Source: Polyangium aurulentum (lineage in GTDB: Bacteria > Myxococcota_A > Polyangia > Polyangiales > Polyangiaceae). From it: a stretch of DNA of 52,877 nucleotides. Below the pieces are notes generated by a model that worked only from the letters and a program-made list of their open reading frames with translations, searched no databases and had not been told where the DNA came from. Below, in pieces: positions 37,947-47,510 of this stretch. Position 1 is the first letter of the stretch, and every line of letters starts with the position of its first letter. The stretch spans positions 1 to 52,877 of the forward strand of contig CAMCKZ010000012.1 of assembly GCA_945875545.1 (NCBI GenBank), in the 5' to 3' direction. Both the position numbers and the translations under genes were made by a program.

Positions 37947-38546
37947 ATGAGTGACGTCGTTGAATCCGCCAGTGCGCCCGAATCCGTTTTCTCCCGACCC
38001 ATCGAAGAGGTCGAGGAGCGCTGGTACGGGTCGCTCGACGACGACGATGTCGTGGCCCTCGCGGATCGCCTTTGCGTGCGCGTGAAACGCCCGTTTGACA
38101 CGGACAAGGAAAGCCTCGCGGTTCAGGCAATTTGCGGCCTTGAGGCCATCGGCGAACTCGGCCCCGGCCTCATGACCGTGCAGGCCCTTGAGGTTGCTCT
38201 TTTTGCCGTGCTGCCCCGCCACGGCGGACTCGTGCCCGACGAAGCCGGTGCCCTCGTCAAAGACCTCGATGCAGCCCTTCCATTTTTTCGCGAGGAGGGC
38301 CTCTTGCTGGAGTCGAACGAGGCAGATGTTCGCGCGTGGCTCGGCGGTGAGGGCTTCGAGACTCGCCTCGCGGAGGCCTTGGGCAACGTTGACCTTTTCG
38401 ACGACGAGAAACAGGAACAGATGGAGGAGGCGATGGAGCTCGACAAGCTCCGGCGCGCCGCCGAAAAGGTTGTAAAAACAAAGGCTAAGGCCAAGAAAGA
38501 TGCCAAGCGCAAGGTCACGAAATTGACCCGACGAAGGCAGCGGTAA
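37947..38546 (+). CDS. Unknown protein with basic C-terminal tail
   Basis: 199 residues from the ATG at 37947 (MSDVVESASAPES). The N-terminal two thirds are acidic, predicted helical and partly hydrophobic (LMTVQALEVALFAVLPRHG). The last 40 residues switch to Lys/Arg (EKVVKTKAKAKKDAKRKV), like a nucleic-acid-binding or ribosome-associated tail. No family is recognised. It is 72 bases upstream of another unknown gene that precedes moxR, and may be transcribed with it. Confidence 0.72.
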   Translation: MSDVVESASAPESVFSRPIEEVEERWYGSLDDDDVVALADRLCVRVKRPFDTDKESLAVQAICGLEAIGELGPGLMTVQALEVALFAVLPRHGGLVPDEAGALVKDLDAALPFFREEGLLLESNEADVRAWLGGEGFETRLAEALGNVDLFDDEKQEQMEEAMELDKLRRAAEKVVKTKAKAKKDAKRKVTKLTRRRQR

Positions 38547-38618
38547 GAGCGTTCACGTGGGGCGATCGTACCGCGTCATTCGCCCGCAAACCTCGTTTGG
38601 CGCTAACCTCGAGGGAGC

Positions 38619-39227
38619 ATGTGGATTCGAGGAGCCGCGATTCGTCCTGTGCCGCCCCACGCGGTCGTTGAAGCGCGCCTTTTGGCCGACGTCGAGGCGG
38701 AGATCGGGGAGGGGCAGTCCCACGAATCGCTCACCCGATGGCAGGCGCGCTACGAGGCCGAGCAGCCGATCATGGCCCACCGGCTTTCGCTTCTTCTCGA
38801 CAGCGACCGGGATGAGACGGCGATTGCGGTAGGGTTTTTCCTCGAAATTGTCATCTACGCCGCGTTCGTTCGGGCCTTCGCCGCGCGCCTAAAACCCGTG
38901 ACCGCGAGTCTCCTTCGCGGCACCGAGGAGTCCGTCGTTGTCGAAGAAGAACTTCGCGCCGACAACCCGGAAGAACCGCTCGAAGTGGAAGATGTGTTGC
39001 GCGCCGAGCAGCCTGCCATTGGCGTCTTTATGGACGAGCACGTCGAGGCGGTGCTCGCAGCCGATTACAAAGAGGCCCTGACCTCCGACGTTGCAGGGGT
39101 GAGCGTCAATGTAGACGACTTGCAGCTTGTGTATAGGCACCTGCTTCTAACCGTATTGACACTATCCCAAGCCGTGATGCCTCCGGCCAGCTACAATCCA
39201 GGCAATTCGAGCGAAGTGCTCGCCTAG
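38619..39227 (+). CDS. Unknown acidic protein upstream of moxR
   Basis: 202 residues from the ATG at 38619, with GAGGGAG just upstream. It is acidic and helical, including AVGFFLEIVIYAAFVRAFA, which is hydrophobic but broken by charges and so probably not a membrane span. No domain is recognised. Codons at about 39105-39175 favour GTA, CTA, TAT and TTG. A 148-base gap with a perfect palindrome separates it from moxR. Confidence 0.7.
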   Translation: MWIRGAAIRPVPPHAVVEARLLADVEAEIGEGQSHESLTRWQARYEAEQPIMAHRLSLLLDSDRDETAIAVGFFLEIVIYAAFVRAFAARLKPVTASLLRGTEESVVVEEELRADNPEEPLEVEDVLRAEQPAIGVFMDEHVEAVLAADYKEALTSDVAGVSVNVDDLQLVYRHLLLTVLTLSQAVMPPASYNPGNSSEVLA

Positions 39228-39290
39228 CGGTCCGTCCCGTTGACCGCCGCAGCGTGGCTATCGCGCGGGCAGCAAGGCATCTCGATCGTT

Positions 39291-39302
39291 CTTTGCGCAA
39301 AG
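39291..39302. promoter_or_regulatory. Palindrome CTTTGCGCAAAG before moxR
   Basis: A perfect 12-base palindrome followed by TTTT, 63 bases after the previous stop and 73 bases before the moxR ATG. It could be an operator of the moxR-bat operon or part of a terminator. The stem is short, so an operator is favoured. Confidence 0.4.
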
Positions 39303-39375
39303 TTTTGTCGCCCGGGGAATGACTCCGCATCTCCGCGCGTTCAGGGGCGGGGCCGTGCTATGCGGCGACAATTCT

Positions 39376-40362
39376 ATGAACGATGTAAGAGCTTTGAACG
39401 ATTGGGTTGCACGGGAAAGCGCTTTTGTGGAGCGCGTGCTCGCGGAGGTTGGCCGTGTAGTCGTCGGTCAACAGACCATGATCGAGCGCATTCTCATTGG
39501 CCTCCTGACGGGCGGCCACGTCTTGCTTGAAGGCGTTCCAGGCCTCGCAAAAACGACTACGGTGCGCGCCGTCTGCGATGCGATAAGCGCCAAATTCGCT
39601 CGCATTCAGTTCACCCCCGATCTCCTGCCCGCCGACGTCGTGGGCACCGTGGTCTACAACTCGCAGAAGGGCGAGTTCGCTTCCAAACTCGGCCCCGTAT
39701 TTGCCAATCTTGTTCTTGCCGACGAGATCAACCGTGCGCCCGCAAAGGTGCAGAGTGCACTTCTCGAGGCCATGCAGGAGCGGCAGGTCACCATCGGTGA
39801 TCGTACCTACCCTCTCCCAGACCCGTTCATCGTGATGGCAACGCAAAATCCCATCGAGCAAGAGGGAACCTACGCGTTGCCCGAAGCGCAGGTCGATCGC
39901 TTCATGTTGATGGTCCGCGTGACTTATCCGACGCGCGACGAAGAGCGGCGCATCATGGATTTGGCCACGTCGGGCGTCAAAACGACCGCGTCGCCCGTGC
40001 TCACCACGGAAGAAATTATTAGTGCGCGCACGGTGATTCACCAGCTCTACGTCGACGACAAAGTGAAGGACTACATCGTGAATGTCGTCCACGCGACGCG
40101 CAACCCGAAGCAAGCGGGCCTCGCGGAACTTGCGCCGCTCATCGAGTGGGGCGCGTCGCCGAGAGCCTCCATCGCGCTCAACATGGCCGCCCGGGCGCAC
40201 GCGTTCTTGCGGCATCGCGGGTACGTCACGCCCGAAGACGTGAAGGCGGTCGGCCACGATGTCTTGCGGCACCGCGTTGTGCCGACGTACGAGGCCGAAG
40301 CCCAGGGAGTTACCCCGGATCAGATCGTGAAGCGCGTCTTCGAGGTCATCGAAGTTCCCTGA
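39376..40362 (+). CDS. moxR: MoxR-family AAA+ ATPase
   Basis: 328 residues from the ATG at 39376; an earlier in-frame start adds an atypical 19 residues. Walker A is EGVPGLAKTTTVRA, Walker B is LVLADEINRAPAKVQSALLE, sensor 1 is IVMATQNPIEQEGTY and then PEAQVDRFML. MoxR proteins act as chaperones that remodel or insert metal into von Willebrand factor A proteins, and two such proteins are encoded downstream. It is first gene of an eight-gene operon ending at 48529, starting after a 148-base gap with a palindrome. Confidence 0.95.
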   Translation: MNDVRALNDWVARESAFVERVLAEVGRVVVGQQTMIERILIGLLTGGHVLLEGVPGLAKTTTVRAVCDAISAKFARIQFTPDLLPADVVGTVVYNSQKGEFASKLGPVFANLVLADEINRAPAKVQSALLEAMQERQVTIGDRTYPLPDPFIVMATQNPIEQEGTYALPEAQVDRFMLMVRVTYPTRDEERRIMDLATSGVKTTASPVLTTEEIISARTVIHQLYVDDKVKDYIVNVVHATRNPKQAGLAELAPLIEWGASPRASIALNMAARAHAFLRHRGYVTPEDVKAVGHDVLRHRVVPTYEAEAQGVTPDQIVKRVFEVIEVP

Positions 40363-40372
40363 AGGTTCACCC

Positions 40373-41287
40373 GTGAGCGTCGTTCCCTCCGAACTCTTTC
40401 AAGCACTGCGGGCCCTCGAGCTGCGCACCCTGCGCCTGGCCAACGACGTGCTCGTGGGCCAGTACGCCAGCGGCTTTCGTGGGCAGGGTTTGGCGTTCCG
40501 CGAGGTGCGCCCGTACACGCCCGGCGACGACGTTCGGAGCATCGACTGGAACGTGTCGGCGCGCATGAACGAGCCCTTCGTTAAGGTGTTTGACGAGGAG
40601 CGCGAGATGACCGTGCTCTTGGGTCTTGATCGCTCGACTTCCCTGCGTTTTGGCACAATTGGCAATCGCAAAGACGAGTTGCAGTTGGAGGCTGCCGCCC
40701 TCTTGGCGGTGAGCGCCGCGCGGGGCGGAGACCGCATTGGTCTCGTGCTGGCGCGCGACAAGATCGACGCGATTGTGCGTCCGCGTCGCGGGCAAAAACA
40801 TGCGCTGCGCGTCATCACCGATATCGTCGCGGGAGATGCGCGCGACGCAGACCCGGTGCCCGGGGAGGCGCTCGGCACCGCCACGGACCTCCGGGCCATT
40901 CTCGAAACAGCCCTTCACGTGGCGAGGCGAAAGTCGCTCTTCTTTCTCCTCTCGGACTTTCTCGCAGAGGGCTGGGAGACCGTATTTTCCCTCGCAGCAA
41001 CCAAACACGATCTCGTGCCTGTGGTGCTCACCGACCGCCGCGATGGAGAGCTGCCCGATGTGGGTCTTGCCACGTTTGAAGACCTTGAATCCGGCGAAAC
41101 GATTGTGGTCGATACGGGCGATCACAAAGTGCGTGCATCTTACAAAGATGCTCACGGCGCGCTCGTCGAACGGCGGCGCAAGCTCTTTGCCAAACTGCGC
41201 CTCGACGCGGTCACCCTCGAGACCGGGCGATCGGTCGTGACGCCCCTTCGCGATCTATTTCGCATGCGCACCCGGAGGCGCCGGTGA
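40373..41287 (+). CDS. DUF58-domain protein
   Basis: 304 residues from GTG 40373, ten bases after moxR. DUF58 motifs are FRGQGLAFREVRPYTPGDDV and RSIDWNVSARMNEPFVKVF, followed by a degraded vWA-like fold (TVLLGLDRSTSLRFG). DUF58 proteins almost always accompany MoxR and Bat proteins and are thought to be adaptors or substrates of the chaperone. No transmembrane helix is seen. Its TGA overlaps the next GTG (GTGA 41284-41287). Confidence 0.92.
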   Translation: MSVVPSELFQALRALELRTLRLANDVLVGQYASGFRGQGLAFREVRPYTPGDDVRSIDWNVSARMNEPFVKVFDEEREMTVLLGLDRSTSLRFGTIGNRKDELQLEAAALLAVSAARGGDRIGLVLARDKIDAIVRPRRGQKHALRVITDIVAGDARDADPVPGEALGTATDLRAILETALHVARRKSLFFLLSDFLAEGWETVFSLAATKHDLVPVVLTDRRDGELPDVGLATFEDLESGETIVVDTGDHKVRASYKDAHGALVERRRKLFAKLRLDAVTLETGRSVVTPLRDLFRMRTRRRR

Positions 41288-42387
41288 ACGCGGGTTATCG
41301 TCGCTGGTTGGCAGCAAATACGCTGGTCGCGAGCGTCATGCTCGGGGGCTCGGCGGCGCGCGGGGCCGTCTGCGAAGAGCGCCTTGCGGACGGCGATTCG
41401 AAGCCTACGGTTTCTGTCGCGGTCGACCCGCCAAAGGTGCTAGCGGGCCATCTCGTCGACGTCGTCGTCACCGTCACGCACGGCGCGGGCGAGACCGTGC
41501 TGCCGCGCGAGGTATCGGCTACGGAGGCGGCCGAGGCCATCTCCCTGTTGCGCAGTCACGGGTTCGGTTTGGTCGAGGCAGACGGGCGCATTGCGTCGTC
41601 TTCCGTGCGCGAGGTCGGGGCCGATCGCCGGGAGACAAAGCTTGTCTTTCACCTCGTTCCTCTCCCGGAAAAACCAGGCCCTCAGAGTTTTGAGGTGCCG
41701 GCCCTGCCCATCACGTTAGGCCGTCCAAGTGGGCGCACTGCGACCGTGTGCACGACGCCGGTCGCCGTGTCCGTCCAGTCGCCAACGGCCTCCACGCCCC
41801 ACGCAGAGGCCCTTGGCAACGCCCCGCCTCTCCCCCAGCTCGAACCCTTTGCGGCGCTGCGTTGGGCCCTTGCAACGCTCTTGGCGGCCCTAATCTTGGC
41901 ACCGCTCCTCGTGTGGCTATGGCGTCTTTGGAAGGGGCGTGTTCGCGCGGTTCCGCCGCCGCCGCCGCCGCTTCCGCCGTGGGTTGTCGCGCAGGCCGGC
42001 TTGGCCAGTCTGGTGACGAGCGGCCTCGTGGAAAGCGAGCGATACGACGAGTTTTTCGACCGTTTGAGCGATTTGGTTCGCCGGTATTTGGGCGACCGTT
42101 TTGGCTTCGATGGCCTCGAATCCACGAGCGACGAGGTCGTGCGCGCCCTGCTTGGAAACCGCGAAGCTCGTCCTTTTCTTGATGCGGCGCGGGCCATTCT
42201 CGCGGAGGCGGACCTCGCGAAATTTGCGCGAGCAGGGTCCGACGCGGCCCGGTGCGGATTTGTCATCGACAGGGCGCGGTCGCTCGTTTCCGGGAGCACG
42301 CCCGCGCCACAACCCGCGCCAAAGGCCGCACCCAACGGCCGCCCTTCGAACGGCGTTTCTGGCGTGCCCGGGGGAGGTCCATCGTGA
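41284..42387 (+). CDS. BatD-like beta-domain membrane protein with DUF4381-like tail
   Basis: 367 residues. The signal peptide (LVASVMLGGSAARGAV) is followed by a periplasmic beta domain (PTVSVAVDPPKVLAGHLVDV) similar in plan to BatD. A transmembrane helix comes next (WALATLLAALILAPLLVWLW), then a Pro run and a cytoplasmic helical domain with YDEFFDRLSDLVRRYLGDRF, typical of the DUF4381-type partner at MoxR loci. The C-terminus is Pro/Ala-rich. The GTG start and the stop both overlap neighbours. Function is inferred from context: a membrane partner of the vWA proteins. Confidence 0.82.
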   Translation: MNAGYRRWLAANTLVASVMLGGSAARGAVCEERLADGDSKPTVSVAVDPPKVLAGHLVDVVVTVTHGAGETVLPREVSATEAAEAISLLRSHGFGLVEADGRIASSSVREVGADRRETKLVFHLVPLPEKPGPQSFEVPALPITLGRPSGRTATVCTTPVAVSVQSPTASTPHAEALGNAPPLPQLEPFAALRWALATLLAALILAPLLVWLWRLWKGRVRAVPPPPPPLPPWVVAQAGLASLVTSGLVESERYDEFFDRLSDLVRRYLGDRFGFDGLESTSDEVVRALLGNREARPFLDAARAILAEADLAKFARAGSDAARCGFVIDRARSLVSGSTPAPQPAPKAAPNGRPSNGVSGVPGGGPS

Positions 42388-43562
42388 GTCCAAAAGCGGG
42401 AGGCAAGCGCGGCGCCGGAGGTGTGTTTGCGCGGGCAATGATCGCGTGGATCCTGGGGATTATCCTGGCGGTTCTGACGGCCTTCGGCGCGCTGGGGGGC
42501 CGGGTCGGGAGTCTCGACGCCCTGCGCTTTGCCGCGCCGTGGTCCCTCGCGGGCCTGCTCCTCGTGCCTCTTGTTCTTTGGCGAGCCCTGGTTGTCGAGG
42601 AGACCGCTCGCCCGGCGTTGCGTCTTCCGAGCGTGTTTGCCCTGGTTCGAGGACCTCGCGGTTGGCGCTCGCGTCTTGATCCGTTCATGCCCGTGCTTCG
42701 CGCCGCGGCTCTCACCTTGGGGGTCGTGGCGTTCGCCGGCCCCGAGCTCGTTATGGCGGAGCGCCAAGACGATGAGCGGGGGATTGATATTGCATTTGTC
42801 TTGGATTTATCCGGGTCAATGCGCGCCGTCCTCGAAGACGGTGGCAGCGAAGGCCGCAAGCCCGGAGCCGCCCAGTACGCCCATCGGTCGACGCGCCTCG
42901 ACGTGGCCAAGGAGGTCATTCTTGAATTCATCGGGCGGCGAAAGACAGACCGAATGGGGGTTATTGTATTCGGAAAGGCTGCGTATGTTCTGTGTCCGCT
43001 TACCCTCGACTACACATTGCTGTCGCACTTGGTTCGCCAGATGGCCCTCGAACTCATCGACGGCAACGGCACGGCCATCGGTGATGCGCTCGGAACGGGC
43101 GTGGCTCGCCTGCGGAAAAGTCAGGCAAAATCCAAGGTAGTGGTCCTTCTAACCGACGGCGACTCGAACGCGGGCAGCTTGGCACCGGAGGCCGCCACGA
43201 GCCTCGCGAAGGGGCAGGGCGTGCATGTTTACACGGTACAAATTGGCTCCGACGACGAAGTCGACGTGCAAGACGGAACCGATCTTTTCGGTCAACCACG
43301 GTACACGCGGGCACACTTTCCTGTGAACCCGGAACTGCTGCGGCAGATTGCCTCGAGCACCGGCGGTGAATCTTTTGTAGCCACAGACCGCAGGGCCCTC
43401 GAGGCCTCCATGCATGCGATCCTTGATCGCCTGGAAAAAACCTCGTTTCAGGCCTCTGTCGCGCGTGTCGAAGAACTCTTTCCGCGCCTTCTGATCCCCG
43501 CCGTTCTTCTCCTGCTCCTCGATGTGCTTCTCCGCGTGCTCGTTCTTCGGAGGGCTCCATGA
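42384..43562 (+). CDS. batA: BatA-like vWA protein
   Basis: 392 residues from GTG 42384; the longer upstream frame is spurious because GTGA overlaps the preceding stop. Two N-terminal membrane helices (IILAVLTAFGALGG and SLAGLLLVPLVLWRAL) precede a vWA domain. The complete MIDAS motif is DLSGS (in FVLDLSGSM), Thr in GNGTAIGDAL and Asp in LLTDGDSN. A C-terminal helix (LLIPAVLLLLLDVLLRVLVL) closes the domain. Bat vWA proteins form membrane complexes linked to envelope stress and oxygen tolerance. It is followed at once by batB (ATGA). Confidence 0.93.
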   Translation: MSPKAGGKRGAGGVFARAMIAWILGIILAVLTAFGALGGRVGSLDALRFAAPWSLAGLLLVPLVLWRALVVEETARPALRLPSVFALVRGPRGWRSRLDPFMPVLRAAALTLGVVAFAGPELVMAERQDDERGIDIAFVLDLSGSMRAVLEDGGSEGRKPGAAQYAHRSTRLDVAKEVILEFIGRRKTDRMGVIVFGKAAYVLCPLTLDYTLLSHLVRQMALELIDGNGTAIGDALGTGVARLRKSQAKSKVVVLLTDGDSNAGSLAPEAATSLAKGQGVHVYTVQIGSDDEVDVQDGTDLFGQPRYTRAHFPVNPELLRQIASSTGGESFVATDRRALEASMHAILDRLEKTSFQASVARVEELFPRLLIPAVLLLLLDVLLRVLVLRRAP

Positions 43563-44626
43563 GGTTTGCGAATCTTACCGGGTCGCCCTGGTCCCTCGCG
43601 TTTGCGGCGGCGGGCGTCCTCTTGTGGCTGATGGCTTTTACGGTGCTGATCTTTCGTTCGCGTCAGCGCAGGGCAGCCCTCGCGGCCTTTGCGGAGCCGC
43701 ATTTGCACGCCGCCGTTTTGCGTCGGGCCTCAGGGATTCGCCGCGTTTTGAAAGATGCGAGCCTGCTTGGCGCTCTCGCCCTGGCCCTCGTTGCCGCCGC
43801 CCGTCCGCAATACGGAAAAGGCACCCGGATCGTGCCCGCCACGAACCTCGATGTCGTTCTCGTCGTGGACTATTCGAAGAGCATGTACGCCCGCGATGTG
43901 GTGCCGTCGCGCATCGCTCGCGTGAAGCTTGAAATCGCCGGCCTCATCGAGCGACTTGGGGGTGCGCGCTTTGCCGCCGTGGCCTATGCGGGCGAGCCGA
44001 TGAGCTTTCCGCTCACCTCCGACGGCGACGCGATTACTCAGTTTTTCCGCCAGTTGGAGCCCATCGACATGCCCGTCGGCGGCACCGCCACAGCTCGCGC
44101 CTTGGAGGCCGCGCGGGAGCTTCTTCGTCGCGACTCCCAGGCCGCCAAACATGAGCGCGTAATCGTTTTGCTCACGGACGGGGAAGACGAAGAGGGCGAC
44201 CCGGTGAGCGCCGCTCGGGCTCTCGCCGACGACGGTGCGCGGGTGCATGTGGTTCGCGTTGGGGGTCGAGCGCCGGAGCCCCTTCCGATGGTGAACGAGC
44301 AGGGCCAAGTGACCGGATGGCGCCGCGGCGATGACGGAAAGGCGCTGACTACAGAACTCACCGAAGCAGGCGAAAAGCAGCTCGCCGACGTTGCGAAGGC
44401 CGGGCGCGGAAAGTTGACGGAGGCCCAAAAGGGCGAAACGGGTCTATCGGCCATCGGCGACGAACTCGCGCGGGCGATGCGCTTTGAACTCTCTGAAAAG
44501 GTCGAAACACTCTTCGCAGAAGTGTACCAGTGGCCCCTCGGATTGGCGTTGCTGCTTCTCTTCGCTGAGGGCCTTGTGCGCGAGCTGCCGCGAGCCGCGG
44601 CGAAGAAAAAGCGGGTGCCCGCGTGA
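43559..44626 (+). CDS. batB: BatB-like vWA protein
   Basis: 355 residues, paralogous to the preceding gene. N-terminal helices (SLAFAAAGVLLWLMAF, LLGALALALVA) precede a vWA domain with MIDAS residues in VLVVDYSKSMYA, Thr in GGTATARALE and Asp in LLTDGEDEEGD. A C-terminal helix (WPLGLALLLLFAEGLV) follows. BatA and BatB are thought to pair in the membrane. It overlaps both neighbours by four bases, so equal expression of the pair is likely. Confidence 0.93.
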   Translation: MRFANLTGSPWSLAFAAAGVLLWLMAFTVLIFRSRQRRAALAAFAEPHLHAAVLRRASGIRRVLKDASLLGALALALVAAARPQYGKGTRIVPATNLDVVLVVDYSKSMYARDVVPSRIARVKLEIAGLIERLGGARFAAVAYAGEPMSFPLTSDGDAITQFFRQLEPIDMPVGGTATARALEAARELLRRDSQAAKHERVIVLLTDGEDEEGDPVSAARALADDGARVHVVRVGGRAPEPLPMVNEQGQVTGWRRGDDGKALTTELTEAGEKQLADVAKAGRGKLTEAQKGETGLSAIGDELARAMRFELSEKVETLFAEVYQWPLGLALLLLFAEGLVRELPRAAAKKKRVPA

Positions 44627-45609
44627 TCGCCATTTTGAAAATACGGCCACGCATTCGGGCATTCCTGGGCCTCGTGGGCGTGGTCAGCGCGGGGGCCTGC
44701 GGGTGGTCGCCGTCTCACCCGCTGGATCGTTTTGCGCCGGAAGTTTCCAGGGCAACGGAAGCAATCGATGCGGGGCGCACGGGCGATGCTCTCACGGCGT
44801 TGAGCGGTTACTTGGCCACGGGCGACTGCGACGACGGTGCCATGGGCACGCCTCCGCTGCTCGGCGAGAGGCCCGCGGCAACCTACGATCTTGGACTCGC
44901 GCTCTTCGGTACCGCGCTTCCCTCGGACGTGCGCTTTGGCCCTCGCGTTGAAGTCAAAGACGAAGCCGCCAAGAAGATTCGAGGTGCCCGCGTGGCCTGC
45001 GCGTTGCGCGTTCTTCGCGCCTTCCTTGACGGCGATAAACTCGATCCCGAAGTGAGACGGCGATCGCGCTTTCTCGAAGGAAATCTCCTCGCCATTGACG
45101 AACGCTACGACGAGTCGGTGGCGGCCTACGACCGAGGACTCGTGCGGTCTCCCGCAAGGCTCGACGGAGGTGCCGGCGTGGACTCAGACATCGCATGGAA
45201 CCGGGCCGTTATTTTGGCCTGGCGCGAGGAGGCCAAGCGCGATGCGGGGGCTCCGGATGGCGGAGGGCAGGGCGACGGCGGCGCGCCACCGCCACCCGAT
45301 GCGTCGCCGGGGAACGACGCTTCATCGCCGGATGCAGGCAACCCGGACGGCGCGCCCCCGGACGCGGGCGGCCCTCCGAAACCGCCGCCGGACGCGGGGC
45401 CAGACGCGGGGCCAGACGCGGGCGCCGACGCAGCGCCACCAGCAAACAACCAACCTGAGAGCGGTAGTCCGCCGGACGCCGGGCCCCCGCCGCCGAGCGG
45501 CGGTATGAGCGACGACGACCTCCTCGACAAGCTCGCCCGCGCACCCACGCTTCAACGCGAGGCCATTCGTCGCCAGGCCAAACAAAGCCGGGGCCTCGTG
45601 GATAAATGA
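44623..45609 (+). CDS. BatC-like TPR lipoprotein with Pro/Asp linker
   Basis: 328 residues from a GTG overlapping batB. The signal sequence with VVSAGAC (Cys26) suggests lipidation. A TPR-like region (VSRATEAIDAGRTGDALTAL, RYDESVAAYDRGLV) is followed by a very Pro/Asp/Ala/Gly-rich linker (about 205-290) of PDAG repeats from a 12-base unit. A short helical tail ends in QSRGLVDK. In the canonical Bat order batC, a TPR protein, sits here, which supports the call although sequence similarity is low. Confidence 0.8.
   Translation: MIAILKIRPRIRAFLGLVGVVSAGACGWSPSHPLDRFAPEVSRATEAIDAGRTGDALTALSGYLATGDCDDGAMGTPPLLGERPAATYDLGLALFGTALPSDVRFGPRVEVKDEAAKKIRGARVACALRVLRAFLDGDKLDPEVRRRSRFLEGNLLAIDERYDESVAAYDRGLVRSPARLDGGAGVDSDIAWNRAVILAWREEAKRDAGAPDGGGQGDGGAPPPPDASPGNDASSPDAGNPDGAPPDAGGPPKPPPDAGPDAGPDAGADAAPPANNQPESGSPPDAGPPPPSGGMSDDDLLDKLARAPTLQREAIRRQAKQSRGLVDK
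45400..45428 (+). repeat. 12-base tandem repeat GCCAGACGCGGG in the BatC-like linker
   Basis: About 2.5 units encoding PDAG, within a longer stretch of imperfect PDAG coding (45240-45500). The repeat makes an extended, probably unstructured linker. Confidence 0.75.
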
Positions 45610-47510
45610 CCAGGGCCGCAGCGCCGCATCGTGAGCGGTTTTTTTGGTCCGTGTATTCTGCATGTGTTGTCGCGCGTGCGGTTCTTCTGGCCACGCTCTT
45701 CGTCGCGGGCGCGGCGACCCGCGCCTTCGCGCAGTCTCAGCCCGTCTTGGAGCTTTCGACCGCCACGCCGACGGTCGGTCTTGGCGACGCGTTCGATGTG
45801 ACGCTCATCGCGCAAGACACGGAAATACCTTCGTTTCCTGAGCTCGCACTTCCACCTGGCATGGCGGCATCGCGCCCGTCGATAGCGTCGTCGCGGAATA
45901 TTTCGATCACCAATGGCGCGCGCACCGACCGCCTCGGCATTGAGGTGCATTGGACACTGCGGGCCGCGCAGACCGGGACGTTTGTTGTCGGCCCCGCCAC
46001 GGTGCACGTGGGCGATCGGGTGTGGACGACCCGGCGCCTCACGATTCGCGTCGAGCGCGATACGCCCCAGCGCGCGCCCGGACGTGGGCCCCAGCGCCCA
46101 TCGATTTTTGACCCGTTTGGGATCTTCGGCGGCGGCGGTGCCGACCCCTTCGCGGATGGTCTTGCCCAGCAAATAGCCGAGCCGCAAAGCGATCCCGCCT
46201 ACGAGCTTGAGGCGCCGTTCGGAGCCGGAGTGTTCTTGGTGGCCAAGGCCGACAGGGCCTCCGCGGTCGTCGGCGAGCAGGTCACCCAGACGGTGCTGCT
46301 GTATGCCAACGCGCGCCTGCAAGATCCGCAGTTTTCCGATCTGCACGAGGCACCGGCGCCCCAGTTTTTGCGCCAGTCGCTTTTGGACGACGCTCAGCCT
46401 CCGAAACTTCTCGCCCTAGCGCGCGTGGGTGGCGAACTCTATCGCGTCTACCAGCTGCGCAAGGTGGCGCTCTTTCCGCTGACGCCCGGCGCTTTGCGGA
46501 TCGGTGCGATGCGCCTCGTTATGCAGGGCCCCAGAGGGGGTGAGCGCGCGAGCAAGCCCCTGGACGTGCGCGTGGTCGCGGCGCCGCTCAAAGGCCGTCC
46601 AGCGGGCTATGCGGCGGGCTCGGTGGGGGAGTTCACCCTTCGTGCCGAGGTCGGCCCGCGTTCGATCGAAGAGGGCGGCACGTTTGTGGTCACCGCGACC
46701 CTCGATGGCCAGGGCCAGCCGCCGCCGCGGGTACTTCTCCCGGAAGGCCCTCGGTTTGAGTGGCTTGAGCCCGACGTCAAAGACCATTTCGAGGCCAACG
46801 AGGCGGGTCGCTGGGCGGGCCGACGAACCTTTACGTGGGGGGTTCGTGCCAAGGTCGCAGGTGCGCAACCCATTGGAAAGATGGAGGTTAGTTGCTACGA
46901 CGCGAGGCTTCGAACTTACGCCAAACTTACCGCCGACCTTGGCCGCGTGGACGTCGCTCCGCGCACCGGGCCTGCCCCCGCCGCAGACCCCGTGCGCCGC
47001 GGTCTCGCTGAACTGCCCGAGGCTCTCGGCGAAGTTGCGGAGCCGCAGGTTTTGCCGATGGCGCGGCGCCTTGACTCTTGGGTTTTTGCGGTGCCCATCG
47101 CCGTGACGCTGCTTCTACCGATGGGTGCATTGTGCACCTTTCTTCTTCGACTCGTTGTGGCAGCCACGGTGCGTGCACGCAGGAAAAAACCAAGATTTGC
47201 GAAGACCCTGCGGGACTTGCAGGGCGAGGCCAAAGGGGCAACTCCCGTGGCGGTCGAGGCCCTATCGGCGCGGCTCGTTCAGGAGTTTGCGTCGGCGGTT
47301 CTCAAGACGCCCGTGCGAGGCCTTCGCGACGACGACCTTGGCGCGCTCTTGACCGAGCGTCTGTCCGGGAACGACGGTGCGCAGTTGCTCGGCCTCGTTC
47401 GCGATGCCCGTGATGGTCAATTTTCGGGCCTTACGGGGCCGGACGAAGCCCAAGCGCGCTTCCGGGCAGTCGTCGCTATTATCAGTAAATATGCAGGGAA
47501 AGTGCCATGA
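45606..47510 (+). CDS. batD: BatD protein
   Basis: 634 residues. The signal sequence (VLLATLFVAGAATRAFA) precedes repeated beta-sandwich domains: SQPVLELSTATPTVGLGDAF, then VVGEQVTQTVLLYANARLQD, then EEGGTFVVTATLDGQGQPP. A transmembrane helix (WVFAVPIAVTLLLPMGALC) and a cytoplasmic helical domain of about 110 residues follow. This is the standard BatD layout. A Gly/Pro/Phe-rich loop (SIFDPFGIFGGGG) lies near residues 165-180. It overlaps both neighbours by four bases. The operon thus has two proteins of this general plan. Confidence 0.9.
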   Translation: MTRAAAPHRERFFWSVYSACVVARAVLLATLFVAGAATRAFAQSQPVLELSTATPTVGLGDAFDVTLIAQDTEIPSFPELALPPGMAASRPSIASSRNISITNGARTDRLGIEVHWTLRAAQTGTFVVGPATVHVGDRVWTTRRLTIRVERDTPQRAPGRGPQRPSIFDPFGIFGGGGADPFADGLAQQIAEPQSDPAYELEAPFGAGVFLVAKADRASAVVGEQVTQTVLLYANARLQDPQFSDLHEAPAPQFLRQSLLDDAQPPKLLALARVGGELYRVYQLRKVALFPLTPGALRIGAMRLVMQGPRGGERASKPLDVRVVAAPLKGRPAGYAAGSVGEFTLRAEVGPRSIEEGGTFVVTATLDGQGQPPPRVLLPEGPRFEWLEPDVKDHFEANEAGRWAGRRTFTWGVRAKVAGAQPIGKMEVSCYDARLRTYAKLTADLGRVDVAPRTGPAPAADPVRRGLAELPEALGEVAEPQVLPMARRLDSWVFAVPIAVTLLLPMGALCTFLLRLVVAATVRARRKKPRFAKTLRDLQGEAKGATPVAVEALSARLVQEFASAVLKTPVRGLRDDDLGALLTERLSGNDGAQLLGLVRDARDGQFSGLTGPDEAQARFRAVVAIISKYAGKVP